Source of the DNA: Blautia faecis
GTDB lineage: Bacteria > Bacillota > Clostridia > Lachnospirales > Lachnospiraceae
Direction: 5' to 3'
DNA length: 64,000 nucleotides
Assembly: GCF_020554845.1 (NCBI RefSeq)
Contig: NZ_JAJCIA010000005.1
Location: 62,001-126,000, forward strand
Part shown: one piece after another, positions 43,556-53,517 of the stretch
Layout: every line of letters starts with the position of its first letter
Position numbering within the stretch: position 1 is the first letter of the stretch
Translations under genes and position numbers: made by a program
The notes under the pieces: generated by a model
What the model saw: only the letters and a program-made list of their open reading frames with translations
Databases searched by the model: none
What the model was told of the DNA's origin: nothing

Positions 43556-46132
43556 TTAAACATTAGCAGTCTTTCTGCCGCAGCACTGTTTATACTTCTT
43601 ACCGCTTCCGCAAGGACACGGATCATTCGGATAAACCTTAATTTCTTTTCTCTGAACCGGCTTACGAACACTGGAATCATCCTTGTTAGTACCAGTAACC
43701 TTAGCCACCTGCTCACGCTCGATTTTCTGCTCCACATGAACATGATACAGCATTCTGACGGTGTCCTCCTGAATGGAAGTGATCATGCTGTTAAACATAT
43801 CAAATGCGGCCATCTTATACTCAACAACCGGATCTCTCTGTCCATAAGCAGTCAGACCGATACCCTGGCGGAGAATCTCCATGTCATCAATGTGATCCAT
43901 CCACTTGCTGTCAATGCTCTTCAGAAGGATAACGCGCTCAAGCTCACGCAGCTGCTCTGGCTCCGGGAATTCGGACTCCTTCGCCTCGTAAAGCTTCACA
44001 GCCTCCTCCTTGATCAGATGCTTCATCTCATTCTTTTTCTTACCCTTAACCTTCTCAGATGTAAGCGGCTCGATTGGGATGATCTGACGGAGAACACTGT
44101 TGAACTCATTCAGATCCCACTCTTCAGAATCTACATCCTCAGAGAAACACATATCTACTGCATTATCTACAATATCTGTAATCATCTTGTAGATGGCATC
44201 GCGCATGTTCTCACCATCCAGTACCTGGCGACGCTCTTTGTAGATGATCTCACGCTGCTCATTGTTAACCTGGTCGTAATCAAGAAGATTCTTACGGATA
44301 CCGAAGTTGTTAAACTCGATCTTCTCCTGTGCCTTCTCGATTGCATTGGAAAGCATCTTGTGCTCGATCTGCTCATTCTCAGCTACACCAAGGGAAGTGA
44401 ACACCTTCATCAGACGCTCAGATCCGAACAGACGCATCAGGTCATCCTCCAGGGAAATGTAGAAGCGGGATTCTCCCGGATCTCCCTGACGTCCGGAACG
44501 TCCACGCAGCTGGTTATCAATACGTCTGGACTCATGACGCTCTGTACCGATGATCTTCAGACCGCCAGCTGCTCTTGATACATCATCAAGCTTAATATCT
44601 GTACCACGACCTGCCATATTGGTTGCAATGGTAACTGCACCGGCCTGACCCGCCTGTGCTACGATCTCAGCCTCAAGCTCATGGAACTTGGCATTCAATA
44701 CATTGTGCGGGATTCCCTCTCTCTTCAGCATACGGCTGATGAGCTCAGAAGTCTCAATGGTAATAGTACCAACCAGTACAGGCTGCTGCTTCTCATGAGC
44801 TTCCTTTACAGACTGGACAACTGCATTGAATTTCTCTTTCTTTGTCATATATACGGCATCATCTAAATCCTTACGCTGAACCGGCTTATTGGTCGGGATC
44901 TCAACAACGTCCATAGCATAGATATCACGGAACTCTTTCTCCTCAGTAAGGGCAGTACCGGTCATACCGCCTTTCTTATCGTATTTGTTAAAGAAGTTCT
45001 GGAAGGTGATGGTTGCAAGAGTTTTGCTCTCGCGTTTTACCTTAACATGCTCTTTCGCCTCGATTGCCTGGTGGAGACCATCCGAATAACGACGGCCCGG
45101 CATGATACGTCCGGTAAACTCATCAACAATCATAACCTCGTCATCTTTTACAACGTAATCCTGATCACGGTGCATCAGATTATGAGCACGAAGTGCAAGG
45201 ATAATGTTGTGCTGGATCTCAAGGTTCTCCGGATCTGCAAGATTCTCAATATTAAAGAATTTCTCAACCTTCTTCACACCCTGCTCGGTAAGGTTGACAA
45301 TCTTATCCTTCTCATTTACAACAAAGTCACCAGTCTCGATAACTTCCTCACCCATGATGGCTGCCATCTTAGTCATCTCATGGCTGGCTTCTCCACGCTC
45401 CAGCTGCTGTGCAAGGATATCGCAAACCTCATACAGCTTGGTGGACTTGCCGCTCTGACCGGAAATGATCAGAGGAGTACGAGCCTCATCGATTAAAATG
45501 GAGTCGACCTCGTCGATGATACAGTAGTGAAGGTCACGCTGTACCAGCTGCTCCTTGTAGATAACCATGTTATCACGAAGATAGTCAAATCCAAGTTCGT
45601 TATTTGTAACATAAGTAATATCACAGTTATATGCCTCGCGGCGTTCTTCCGGCTTCATGTCGTTCAGAACTACGCCTACAGTCAGCCCAAGGAATCTGTG
45701 AACCTGTCCCATCTCGTCGGCATCACGTTTCGCCAGGTAATCATTGACTGTGACAACGTGAACACCTTTGCCTTCCAGGGCATTCAGATAGGATGGCAAT
45801 GTAGCTACAAGGGTCTTACCTTCACCAGTTTTCATCTCGGCAATACGACCCTGGTGAAGTACGATTCCACCGATGAGCTGTACTTCGAAATGCTCCATTC
45901 CCAGTACTCGCTTGGCAGCCTCACGGACGGTAGCAAATGCCTCTGGTAAAAGATCATCCAGGGTAGCTCCCTCTTCCAGGCGTTTCTTAAACTCTCTTGT
46001 CTTACCACGAAGTTCTTCGTCGGTTAATTTCTGCATTTCGGGACGCAGATCCTCGATTTTCTTAACGAGAGGCATGATACGCTTAACCTCTCGCTGGCTG
46101 CGGGTTCCGAAAACTTTTGAAAACATGTTCAT
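43556..46132 (-). CDS. secA: Preprotein translocase ATPase SecA
   Basis: An 858-residue motor of the Sec export pathway. Walker [12 protein letters not shown] near residue 103, DEAD-like box [15 protein letters not shown] near 212, helicase motifs [10 protein letters not shown] near 500 and [10 protein letters not shown], and the C-terminal zinc-binding [16 protein letters not shown], which contacts SecB and lipids. All are intact. It supplies export for the secreted proteins in the window. Confidence 0.97.
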   Translation of the reverse strand: MNMFSKVFGTRSQREVKRIMPLVKKIEDLRPEMQKLTDEELRGKTREFKKRLEEGATLDDLLPEAFATVREAAKRVLGMEHFEVQLIGGIVLHQGRIAEMKTGEGKTLVATLPSYLNALEGKGVHVVTVNDYLAKRDADEMGQVHRFLGLTVGVVLNDMKPEERREAYNCDITYVTNNELGFDYLRDNMVIYKEQLVQRDLHYCIIDEVDSILIDEARTPLIISGQSGKSTKLYEVCDILAQQLERGEASHEMTKMAAIMGEEVIETGDFVVNEKDKIVNLTEQGVKKVEKFFNIENLADPENLEIQHNIILALRAHNLMHRDQDYVVKDDEVMIVDEFTGRIMPGRRYSDGLHQAIEAKEHVKVKRESKTLATITFQNFFNKYDKKGGMTGTALTEEKEFRDIYAMDVVEIPTNKPVQRKDLDDAVYMTKKEKFNAVVQSVKEAHEKQQPVLVGTITIETSELISRMLKREGIPHNVLNAKFHELEAEIVAQAGQAGAVTIATNMAGRGTDIKLDDVSRAAGGLKIIGTERHESRRIDNQLRGRSGRQGDPGESRFYISLEDDLMRLFGSERLMKVFTSLGVAENEQIEHKMLSNAIEKAQEKIEFNNFGIRKNLLDYDQVNNEQREIIYKERRQVLDGENMRDAIYKMITDIVDNAVDMCFSEDVDSEEWDLNEFNSVLRQIIPIEPLTSEKVKGKKKNEMKHLIKEEAVKLYEAKESEFPEPEQLRELERVILLKSIDSKWMDHIDDMEILRQGIGLTAYGQRDPVVEYKMAAFDMFNSMITSIQEDTVRMLYHVHVEQKIEREQVAKVTGTNKDDSSVRKPVQRKEIKVYPNDPCPCGSGKKYKQCCGRKTANV

Positions 46133-46369
46133 TTAGCTTTTATACTCCTGTCTATCTTTTTAGATGCTATATTGTGTAATATAACTGATTTCATTTCATT
46201 TAAAATTATTTATTTTGTTTAACATACCAGTCTATTTTAACACTTTTTGTCATGGAAAACAATAAATATTTGATGAACAAAATATGTCTCCCATATGATA
46301 TATTAAAGTAAAATGAATTTATACCCCAAATCAGCCTCAAATTATTTTATGTTTTAGGAGAATTTTTAT

Positions 46370-46990
46370 ATGATTTATCTTTTTCAGGAACTGGACTTAA
46401 TTTCAAACGAATTGCTTCACCAGATGATTTTCTCATTGCCTGTTGCACGCAGGGAATATGTTCAGCATTTTAAATTGCCGGAAGACCAGAAGCGTTCTGC
46501 CCTGGCCTGGCTGCTTTTGCGTTATGGACTTAAACAGGAATATGGTTTCCGGGAAATCCCGGATTTCCAGAAAACCTCTTCTGGGAAACCATTTTTCCGT
46601 GGGGAAAATATGCCGTTTTTTAATCTCAGCCACAGCGGAAATTTCGTAGGCTGTGCCTTGCATGACAGAGAAATTGGTCTGGATATCCAGAAGCTCACCG
46701 AGCCCCGGGAATCTCTTATCCGAAGAGTCTGCACTCAGGAGGAGCTTATTTTCCTAAAGTCCCCCCAGGATTTCTGCCGGATCTGGGCTATGAAGGAAAG
46801 CGCCGTCAAACTTACCGGAGAAGGGATCACCGGAAATTTCCGGGAGATTCTCACTCTACATCCGGATATGCACACCCATACCATCCCATTAGAAAATGGA
46901 ACCGGATTTCTGGCCTACAGTATTTATGACGAAAGCAAGCTCCCTGTCCGCGTACTATCCGCCAGGGAGCTTGCTGAAGAATTACTTTAA
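46370..46990 (+). CDS. 4'-phosphopantetheinyl transferase (Sfp type)
   Basis: A 206-residue enzyme that loads phosphopantetheine onto carrier proteins. The motifs FFNLSHSGNFVGCAL and REIGLDIQK (Mg ligands) and IWAMKESAVKLTGEG near residue 145 define the Sfp superfamily. TAGGAG precedes the ATG. No polyketide or peptide synthetase is seen in the window, so its target is elsewhere, possibly fatty-acid ACP or a small metabolite pathway. Confidence 0.9.
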   Translation: MIYLFQELDLISNELLHQMIFSLPVARREYVQHFKLPEDQKRSALAWLLLRYGLKQEYGFREIPDFQKTSSGKPFFRGENMPFFNLSHSGNFVGCALHDREIGLDIQKLTEPRESLIRRVCTQEELIFLKSPQDFCRIWAMKESAVKLTGEGITGNFREILTLHPDMHTHTIPLENGTGFLAYSIYDESKLPVRVLSARELAEELL

Positions 46991-46993
46991 AAT

Positions 46994-47127
46994 TCAAACT
47001 TTTATAATTTTTTCATCAGGGAACGGATCATCCAGAAATCTGGTCACATGATACTGATCCGTTTCTGCCAGATGAAGCTGCAGCAGTGCCAGACCAATTC
47101 CAGCTGCTCCGTCAAAGCAAAAAAACA
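46994..47127 (-). pseudogene. C-terminal gene remnant, possibly LanC-like
   Basis: Minus-strand frame ending at TGA 46994: DGAAGIGLALLQLHLAETDQ followed by YHVTRFLDDPFPDEKIIKV. The GAAGIGLALLQL core resembles the repeat glycine motif of LanC-like and lanthionine cyclases. There is no start codon and no ribosome site, and the frame is cut by the terminator hairpin at 47128. This is a remnant, not a gene; family assignment is weak. Confidence 0.35.
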
Positions 47128-47167
47128 AGGGCATGTGAAAAAACTTTCGTTTTTTCACACGCCCTTC
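47128..47167. terminator. Bidirectional terminator between the PPTase and hpf genes
   Basis: GGGCATGTGAAAAAAC TTTC GTTTTTTCACACGCCC, a 16-bp stem with A/T tracts on both sides. Confidence 0.75.
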
Positions 47168-47206
47168 CTATTCACCTGTTTTATTTTTCAAACGGATATA
47201 TCTCTA

Positions 47207-47734
47207 TTAATCCTCCGGCTCGATCAGTCCGTAGGTATTCCCCTTACGCTTGTAAACTACATTCACCTGATCAGTCTCTGCATTGCAGAATACGAAGAAA
47301 TTATGTCCAAGAAGTTCCATCTGGACACATGCATCTTCTGGATACATAGGCTTGATATCGAATTTCTTGGTACGAATGATCTTAACCTCTTCGTCCTCTT
47401 CATAATCCTTGTCCAGATATGCTTTCTGGAAGTTGGCAGCTGACTGCTGCTTATCTACGATCTTGTTCTTGTATTTCCTGAGCTGACGTTCAATTACTTC
47501 CTCTACAAGGTCGATTGATACATACATATCGTTGCTGACCTGCTCGGAACGGATGATGTTGCCCTTAACCGGGATCGTCACCTCGATTTTCTGTCTTTCT
47601 TTTTCTACACTAAGAGTTACGACAACTTCAGTGTCAGGAGTGAAATACCTTTCCAGTTTACCGAGCTTATCCTCTACTGCTGTACGAAGCCCGTCTGTCA
47701 CTGTGATGTTCTTTCCGCTGATAATGAATTTCAT
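47207..47734 (-). CDS. hpf: Ribosome hibernation-promoting factor, long form
   Basis: A 175-residue protein. The N-terminal RaiA-like domain has KFIISGKNITVTDGLRTAVEDKL; the flexible linker is acidic; the C-terminal dimerisation domain (KKFDIKPMYPEDACVQMELLG and YKRKGNTYGLIEPE) marks the long form, which makes 100S ribosome dimers in stationary phase. AAGGGGA precedes the ATG. Confidence 0.95.
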   Translation of the reverse strand: MKFIISGKNITVTDGLRTAVEDKLGKLERYFTPDTEVVVTLSVEKERQKIEVTIPVKGNIIRSEQVSNDMYVSIDLVEEVIERQLRKYKNKIVDKQQSAANFQKAYLDKDYEEDEEVKIIRTKKFDIKPMYPEDACVQMELLGHNFFVFCNAETDQVNVVYKRKGNTYGLIEPED

Positions 47735-47828
47735 GCTTCCATCCCCTTTGCTGTTTGATGGGTATATTATAACACATTACTCTAAAAATTAACATCATTT
47801 TCTGAAAAAATTACGAATTTTTTCACAT

Positions 47829-48599
47829 TTATAAATTACCTATCAATTTTTCAAATGGTATGGTGCCACCGAACAGATCCAGGGCACTTCCTACCGTCAC
47901 ATCCAGTTTTCCGCCTGCTGCCATTTTGAGGGTCTGGATATCCTCCATGCTGCCAACGCCGCCAGCGTAAGTGACTGGGTGCCCATTGTATTCACCAAGC
48001 AACTTCGCCAGGGAAACTTCTATACCTTTTGCCTTGCCCTCCACATCCACTGCATGGATGAGAAATTCATCGCAATAGGCACCCAGCTTTTCCATCAGTT
48101 CCAGAGTTACCTCCTCCTCTGTAAATTTCTGCCAGCGGTCTGTGACTACATAGTATGCATCCTCTTTTTTACGACAGCTGAGATCAAGGACAAGGTGTTC
48201 TTTTCCGGCTGCATCTACCATCTTCTCCAGATTTTTCCAGGAAATATGGCCATCACGGAACACATAGGAGGTGACGATCACATGACTGGCTCCAGCAGCA
48301 AGATAATCTGCCGCATTGTCCGGGTTTACACCGCCTCCGATCTGAAGACCTCCTGGATAAGCGTCAAGGGCCAGCATGGCCTGGGCTTTTGTAGCCTGGA
48401 AGTATTCAGAATCCGCACTGTTCAGAAGGATAATATGTCCTCCCTTCAGACCTTTTTCTTTATACAAGGAAGCATAAAAAGCTGCATCCTGCTCTGACAC
48501 AAAATTCTCCTGTGCCTGGTTTCCCTCATCCTTCAGACTTCCTCCTACGATCTGCTTTACCTTTCCATTATGTATATCTATGCAGGGACGAAATTTCAT
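47829..48599 (-). CDS. hisA: HisA-type isomerase of the eukaryotic (HIS6) kind
   Basis: A 256-residue TIM barrel. It probably isomerises ProFAR in histidine synthesis. The start FRPCIDIHNGKVKQIVGGSL resembles yeast His6 more than bacterial HisA (IDLKDGxxVRL). GGLQIGGGVNPDNAADYLAAG and TYAGGVGSMEDI supply phosphate binding. It has no other his genes beside it. AGGAGGATCATC precedes the ATG. Confidence 0.85.
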   Translation of the reverse strand: MKFRPCIDIHNGKVKQIVGGSLKDEGNQAQENFVSEQDAAFYASLYKEKGLKGGHIILLNSADSEYFQATKAQAMLALDAYPGGLQIGGGVNPDNAADYLAAGASHVIVTSYVFRDGHISWKNLEKMVDAAGKEHLVLDLSCRKKEDAYYVVTDRWQKFTEEEVTLELMEKLGAYCDEFLIHAVDVEGKAKGIEVSLAKLLGEYNGHPVTYAGGVGSMEDIQTLKMAAGGKLDVTVGSALDLFGGTIPFEKLIGNL

Positions 48600-48680
48600 G
48601 ATGATCCTCCTTTTCTTGCATTTGTAATTAAGTTGTAGCTATCCTGTATTTTGCTCACAAATTTATTGAAATCATATCAC

Positions 48681-48724
48681 AAAAAGGCGTTGAATGAAAC
48701 ACCTCTCTTCATTCAACACCTTTT
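48681..48724 (-). terminator. Terminator after the acidic lipoprotein gene
   Basis: On the minus strand AAAAGGTGTTGAATGAA pairs with TTCATTCAACGCCTTTTT. Confidence 0.8.
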
Positions 48725-48745
48725 CATTTTACCTCTATTTTTTTA

Positions 48746-49192
48746 TTATCTTCCATTCGCTGCATTATCCACAGCATCTCCAACATCTTCTACAGCGTTG
48801 CCCACACCTTCACCAACATCACGGACACCATCAGCTACTCCATCACCTAATTCTTCCACACCTTCTCCGAGAGCACCGGAAACGGAATTGTTATTGTCTG
48901 TCACATTATCACCGGGAACATCTGCATCTCCGGCAGTGCCTGCATCATCTGGTACTGCGGTATCAGCAGTTCCAGCTCCGTCTGCACCATTATTTACGCT
49001 GTCGCCCGCGTCATCCACCATGTTTTCATCCTCTGCAGTTCCATTCTCCACGTTATCCTTATCAATGGCGTCCTCATTTGCATTATTTTGAACCTCATCC
49101 GCTGCATTGTTATTGTCATTTCCACAGGCTGTAAGCATACATAATGTAAATACCAGCAAAGTACCTATGAGCATTCGTTTCATTTTTTTCAT
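48746..49192 (-). CDS. Acidic low-complexity lipoprotein
   Basis: A 148-residue protein. Signal peptide KRMLIGTLLVFTLCMLTAC with lipobox LTAC, so it is anchored by a lipid on Cys. The mature part is Asp/Asn/Gly/Ala/Val-rich, then an amphipathic repeat of about 7 residues (GVEELGDGVADGVRDVGEGV) that could form a helix. Function unknown. It is monocistronic between hisA and the D-aminoacylase genes. Confidence 0.75.
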   Translation of the reverse strand: MKKMKRMLIGTLLVFTLCMLTACGNDNNNAADEVQNNANEDAIDKDNVENGTAEDENMVDDAGDSVNNGADGAGTADTAVPDDAGTAGDADVPGDNVTDNNNSVSGALGEGVEELGDGVADGVRDVGEGVGNAVEDVGDAVDNAANGR

Positions 49193-49397
49193 CTCATCTG
49201 TCTCCTTTTCTTATTTTCAGCTGAAAACACGTTACTGTCCACTTTCGCGAAAATGACCGTTCCGCCTGGCGGAACTCAGCCTGCGAACAGTAAACATTGC
49301 TGTATGCTCCTAATATGTACAGATGAGAAAGAAACTATTCTGGAAGAAATTTACATTTTAAAAATCCATCAATCCGGACATTTCCATTCTTCACTTA
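49193..49397. other. Short intergenic region with hairpins
   Basis: Contains GTTCCGCCTGGCGGAAC (49259-49275), a GTTACTGTCCAC word like repeat family D near 49231, and no gene. It may carry the terminator of the D-aminoacylase operon. Confidence 0.4.
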
Positions 49398-51101
49398 TCA
49401 CTGTTGTTTCCGCACGATCCTGCCGCTTTTGGAATTTCTCCACACGTCATGGGCTACCGCAATCTCTCCGCCCACCAGCACATAATCAAATCCTGTACAA
49501 TACTGGTTTGGATTCTGGAAATCTGCATGAACATTTAACCGGTCCAGATGAAATACATTGATATCTGCGGGCATTCCTTTTTCCAGGATTCCCAGAGGAA
49601 GACCCAGAACATGCGCCGGTTTTGCCGTCATCTTATACACAGCATCTTCTATGGAAAAAATCTTTTTATCACGCACATAAGCGGTAAGCAGCTTCGGAAA
49701 AGCCCCGTAAACTCTGGGATGATATTTGCCCCCTGCGGGATAGATCGCATCTGAGATCAGATTTGCCCGGCTGTCTTTCAAAAAATACAGCATGTCCTCC
49801 TCTGAGGCAATGGTATCCAGCATGGTAACCTGGCAGCGCTCTTCCAGGAGAATGTCATACAGGGTATCATAAGGATCCTGTCCAAACTGCTCTGCGATCT
49901 TCGCAATAGACTGTCCTGCAAAGCTGCCGAATTTCTCCGTATGTAAAGTGCTGGCATAGATCATATCAAAGCCAGCCAGCTCCACAATGTTCTCAAAAAT
50001 ATCGGAAGGCTGCTTCAGCACCTTCGTAATCTCCTTCCTGCAAAACGGATCTGCCAGCCTTGCGCAGATTGCATCGGTACCGCCCTCCTGAAACTGTGGG
50101 GGAAGAAGATGTACCAGCTGGGTGGAACCAGTCAGATAGGGATACAGGTCAAAATCCACCTTCACGCCCCGCTCTGCCGCCTGGTCAAACAGCTTCAGGA
50201 TTTTCACCGGAGTCCCGCCCCAGTTTTTCCGCCCGATACACTTCATATGGCTTACATGCAAGGGAATCTGCAGCTCTTCCGCCACGGAAATCACTTCCTG
50301 CAGAGCCAGCAGGATTCCATCTCCTTCATTTCGGATATGGGTGGTAATGGGAATGTCCGTCCCCTTCAAGGGCTGCAGTGCTTCCACAAGCCCATCTCTG
50401 TCATATTCAAATTCCGGGGCATAGGCAATTCCAAGGCTGATTCCAAGCGCTCCTGCTGACAGAGCTTCCTCCACAGCCTTCCACACCTGATGTAATTCTT
50501 CCTTGGAAAGCTTCCCGGAAGCATAGCCTTTTACACTGGCGCGGATGGTTCCATTTCCTGCAAGCATTCCAGTGTTGACGCTGCGCTTTTCTTTTCCAAG
50601 AGCTGACATGTAGGCGGACATGGTTGACATAATTCTAAGAGCAGCTATCTCGATTTCTTTCTCTGAAATTCCGCAAGACTCCTCTTTCTTTTTTGAGAAA
50701 AGTACACCTTCGGTATCATCTGTATTTTCATCTTTTCCCCAACGAAAATCCCCAGTCACACTGCTGAGAAATCTGGCAATCTCTTTCCCAAATTTCTCCC
50801 CGGCCGGAGCCACCGAAAGCCCACAGTTTCCATTCACAACAGTCGTCAGTCCCTGCCGGTTCAAAAGCTCATCATCCCCGTTTCCAAAGGCCTGCCAGTC
50901 TCCGTGTCTGTGAATGTCAAGGAAGCCGGGGGTTATATAACCACCGGCCGCATTCAAAACACGCTCTTTTGGAAAATCGGCTGGAATCTCCACATGAGTT
51001 CCCACTTCCGCAATTTTCCCATTTTCTATTACAAGATCTCCATGAAATGGCTTTTCCTTTTTCCCATTTACGATCCAGCCATCTTTGATTATGTAGTCCA
51101 T
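49398..51101 (-). CDS. N-acyl-D-amino-acid deacylase (amidohydrolase)
   Basis: A 567-residue metal-dependent hydrolase releasing D-amino acids from N-acyl derivatives. The urease-like N-terminal region (YIIKDGWIVNGKKEKPFHGDL), metal motif PGFLDIHRHGDW near residue 60, TTVVNGNCGLSVAP near 87, and THIRNEGDGILLAL near 245 with HVSHMKCIGRKNWG near 275 fit the D-aminoacylase family. It directly follows the ABC-transporter ATPase gene, so transport and hydrolysis of the same compound are likely. Confidence 0.87.
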   Translation of the reverse strand: MDYIIKDGWIVNGKKEKPFHGDLVIENGKIAEVGTHVEIPADFPKERVLNAAGGYITPGFLDIHRHGDWQAFGNGDDELLNRQGLTTVVNGNCGLSVAPAGEKFGKEIARFLSSVTGDFRWGKDENTDDTEGVLFSKKKEESCGISEKEIEIAALRIMSTMSAYMSALGKEKRSVNTGMLAGNGTIRASVKGYASGKLSKEELHQVWKAVEEALSAGALGISLGIAYAPEFEYDRDGLVEALQPLKGTDIPITTHIRNEGDGILLALQEVISVAEELQIPLHVSHMKCIGRKNWGGTPVKILKLFDQAAERGVKVDFDLYPYLTGSTQLVHLLPPQFQEGGTDAICARLADPFCRKEITKVLKQPSDIFENIVELAGFDMIYASTLHTEKFGSFAGQSIAKIAEQFGQDPYDTLYDILLEERCQVTMLDTIASEEDMLYFLKDSRANLISDAIYPAGGKYHPRVYGAFPKLLTAYVRDKKIFSIEDAVYKMTAKPAHVLGLPLGILEKGMPADINVFHLDRLNVHADFQNPNQYCTGFDYVLVGGEIAVAHDVWRNSKSGRIVRKQQ

Positions 51102-51107
51102 CCCGAA

Positions 51108-51848
51108 TTACCTTTCCTCAACTTTCCTGATAAACTGACGAATACGATCATTCTTCGGATGCTCAAAAAACTCTTCCGGAGGCGCATCCTCCACGATCAC
51201 GCCATCTTCCATAAACAAAATCCGATCCGCTACTTCTCTGGCAAAATTCATCTCATGGGTGACAATGACCATGGATACTCCTTCCGCTGCTACTTTACGG
51301 ATAACACTTAAGACCTCTCCAACCAGTTCCGGATCCAGTGCGCTGGTAGGCTCATCAAAAAGGATCACTTCCGGATTCATAGCCATTGCTCTTGCGATCG
51401 CAACCCTCTGCTGCTGGCCGCCGGAAAGATTCTTTGCCATTGCCTCTTCCCTGCCTTCCAGCCCAACCATTTTCAGCAAATCTTTTGCCTTTGCAATTGC
51501 CTCCTGTTTGGGAACTTTTTTCACATGGACCGGTGCCTCGATCACATTCTGCAGCACACTCATATGGGTAAAAACGTTAAATCTCTGGAAAACCATTCCA
51601 ATATGCTGCCGCAGCTCATGCAGTGCCTGACCGGAATTCACAGGTTTTCCCATATAATCGATTTCGCCGCTGTCGTAGGTTTCCAGCTGGTTGATACACC
51701 GGAGAATTGTGGATTTACCAGAACCGCTGGGACCAAGGATTGCAATCTTTTCCCCTTTATGTATGTCAAAACCGATTTCCTTCAGCACCTGAAGATCCCC
51801 AAAGCTTTTGCTGATATTTTTTACACTTAAAATAACATCTTCTGCCAT
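51108..51848 (-). CDS. Amino-acid ABC transporter ATP-binding protein
   Basis: A 246-residue ATPase. Walker A LGPSGSGKSTIL near residue 37, Q-loop GMVFQRFN, signature NLSGGQQQRVAIA near 140, Walker B VILFDEPTSALDPE. Typical of polar-amino-acid uptake (GlnQ-like). Its ATG directly follows the permease stop. Confidence 0.94.
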   Translation of the reverse strand: MAEDVILSVKNISKSFGDLQVLKEIGFDIHKGEKIAILGPSGSGKSTILRCINQLETYDSGEIDYMGKPVNSGQALHELRQHIGMVFQRFNVFTHMSVLQNVIEAPVHVKKVPKQEAIAKAKDLLKMVGLEGREEAMAKNLSGGQQQRVAIARAMAMNPEVILFDEPTSALDPELVGEVLSVIRKVAAEGVSMVIVTHEMNFAREVADRILFMEDGVIVEDAPPEEFFEHPKNDRIRQFIRKVEER

Positions 51849-52499
51849 TTATGCCATCCTCCTTTCCAAAACTCCTGCAATCTGGGTAAATATAGTTGTC
51901 AGGATCAGATATAATACCGCAACAGCTATGTACGGCTCAAAATAGTGGAAAGAATTATAAGCGATCAGGGTTCCCTCTCTTGTCAGCTCTGTCAAAGTGA
52001 TGGCGGACAAAATAGAGGTATTTTTGATGGTGGCAATAAACTGGTTTACAAGAGGAAGAATGCAGATCTTGGTTGCCTGTGGTGCCACAATTCGAAGCAT
52101 TTCCAGATGCCAGGGCATTCCAAGTGCTTTGGCTGCTTCTCTCTGCCCCGGGTCAATAGCATGGATACCGGAACGGACAATTTCTGCAATGTATGCGCCT
52201 GTATTTAAAGACATGGAAAGCACACCTGCTGTCATAGCGCTGAAAGTAATGCCCAGGTTTGGCAAACCGAAATAGATCAGAAATGCCTGCACCATCAGCG
52301 GGGTTCCTCTCCAGATCCAGATGTACAGCTGTGCCAGTCTGGATACCACTTTTATATGGCTGTCCCTCATCAGCGCAAGCACAACGCCCAGAATCGTACC
52401 AAAAATAAGCGTGAGAACCGATATTTCCATCGTCACTGCGCATCCCTGGAGCAGTGATGTCATTTTGTCAAATACAAGTGACCATTTCAATGTTACCAT
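51849..52499 (-). CDS. Amino-acid ABC transporter permease
   Basis: A 216-residue membrane protein with about five segments. Loop motif EAAKALGMPWHLEMLRIVAPQA near residue 137 contacts the ATPase and is standard for the HisM/GlnP family. The N-terminal half has the TMEISVLTLIFGTILGVVLA helix. Confidence 0.93.
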   Translation of the reverse strand: MVTLKWSLVFDKMTSLLQGCAVTMEISVLTLIFGTILGVVLALMRDSHIKVVSRLAQLYIWIWRGTPLMVQAFLIYFGLPNLGITFSAMTAGVLSMSLNTGAYIAEIVRSGIHAIDPGQREAAKALGMPWHLEMLRIVAPQATKICILPLVNQFIATIKNTSILSAITLTELTREGTLIAYNSFHYFEPYIAVAVLYLILTTIFTQIAGVLERRMA

Positions 52500-52561
52500 A
52501 CTATTTCCCCTGTGACCAGTAATTATAGCCGGTTTATCCTTTCTTCCTTACTTTTCCGGTA

Positions 52562-52762
52562 TTACTGTTCACTCCGTGACCAGTAACGCGCTTCGCGATG
52601 CACAGAAAGACGAACCTTCTTGTGACAAGCACAAGAAGTAGCGTTTGCTGCGCAAACTTAATTCTCGGGTTTTCTGTGAACTTTGTTCACAAAAACACCT
52701 CGCGGAATGTTACCAGTGAACAGTAACTTTCCGGTTACTGTTCACTTTGTTCACAGCAACTT
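52562..52762. repeat. Repeat family D cluster inside the ABC operon
   Basis: ACTGTTCACTCCGTGACCAG at 52564, then AGTAACGCGCTTCGCGATGC, and, inverted, GTTACCAGTGAACAGTAAC at 52709, then another GGTTACTGTTCACTTTG from 52733. The arms suggest an inverted-repeat element of about 170 bp. It separates the binding-protein fragment from the permease gene. Confidence 0.55.
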
Positions 52763-52790
52763 GTTTTCTGCATAGAAGTATATGCCTGTT

Positions 52791-53210
52791 TTATTCAGCG
52801 GTTTCCGCATCTTCTGCTGCAGCTGCTTCTTCTCCCTCACCGGAAGCATCGATCCATTTTGTCCAGAGTGTATCATAAGTGCCGTCTGCATAATACTCGT
52901 CAATACATTCATTGATAAATGCAAGAAGATCATCTTTTCCCTTCTGTACGGCAATGGCGTTCTCTGCGTGGGTAAATGGATCACACACGATTTTGGCACC
53001 TTCGTATTCCTGGGAAAGGATCTTCTGGTTCAAAAGGTCGTTTACCACAACGTCCACACGACCAGCCAGAAGATCTGATACACATCCTACTGTATCCTTG
53101 TACTGAACAATCTCATAGGAAACATCCGGATTCTCATCCAGAAAGCTCTGCACTACATTATAAGAAGTTGCGCCCTCTTTTACGGCAACCTTCAGACCAT
53201 CGCAGTTATG
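52791..53210 (-). pseudogene. Truncated amino-acid ABC transporter substrate-binding protein
   Basis: The C-terminal part of a GlnH-like periplasmic binding protein: HNCDGLKVAVKEGATSYNVV, then SYEIVQYKDTVGCVSDLLAG, and DDLLAFINECIDEYYADGTY at the end. The first lobe, signal peptide and start codon are missing. An in-frame TAG lies directly upstream of 53210, and the bases before that are unrelated, with two terminator-like hairpins. It should not make a working binding protein. Confidence 0.75.
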
Positions 53211-53238
53211 CTATCCCAATTTCCAGCTTTACTAACGC

Positions 53239-53264
53239 AAAAAGGACCGCCCTGTGGCAGCCCT
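53239..53264 (-). terminator. Second terminator-like hairpin upstream of the binding-protein fragment
   Basis: On the minus strand GGGCTGCC ACAG GGCGGTCC (two G-T pairs) then TTTTT. Confidence 0.5.
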
Positions 53265-53381
53265 TTCTGCATGGCAGAAATGCGATATTGCATTTCTCTC
53301 TTATGAAGTTTCGGTACGTTATGGAAACAAGTGCAAAAATGCTTTATCAGCAAATACTCTGACCTGCCATACCATAAACGC

Positions 53382-53419
53382 AAAAAACGGAGCAAACTCT
53401 CTAAGTAGTTTGCTCCGTT
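53382..53419 (-). terminator. Terminator after dapB
   Basis: On the minus strand AACGGAGCAAACT pairs with AGTTTGCTCCGTT, followed by TTTT. Confidence 0.85.
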
Positions 53420-53517
53420 GCAACTTATGATGGAATTATAGCAAACACATTGCTATCTGTAAATCCATAAATTCAGCAATTATTTTGTATGCATTTTACA
53501 ATTTTTGTATATTTCTG

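Noticed and set aside
53192..53395. A 67-residue frame upstream of the binding-protein fragment
   Set aside because: It contains two terminator-like hairpins, lacks a ribosome site and has no recognisable domain.
53211..53400. A T-box leader upstream of the ABC operon
   Set aside because: A GGGCTGCCACAGGGCGG word recalls the antiterminator bulge, but the specifier loop and conserved T-box core are missing.
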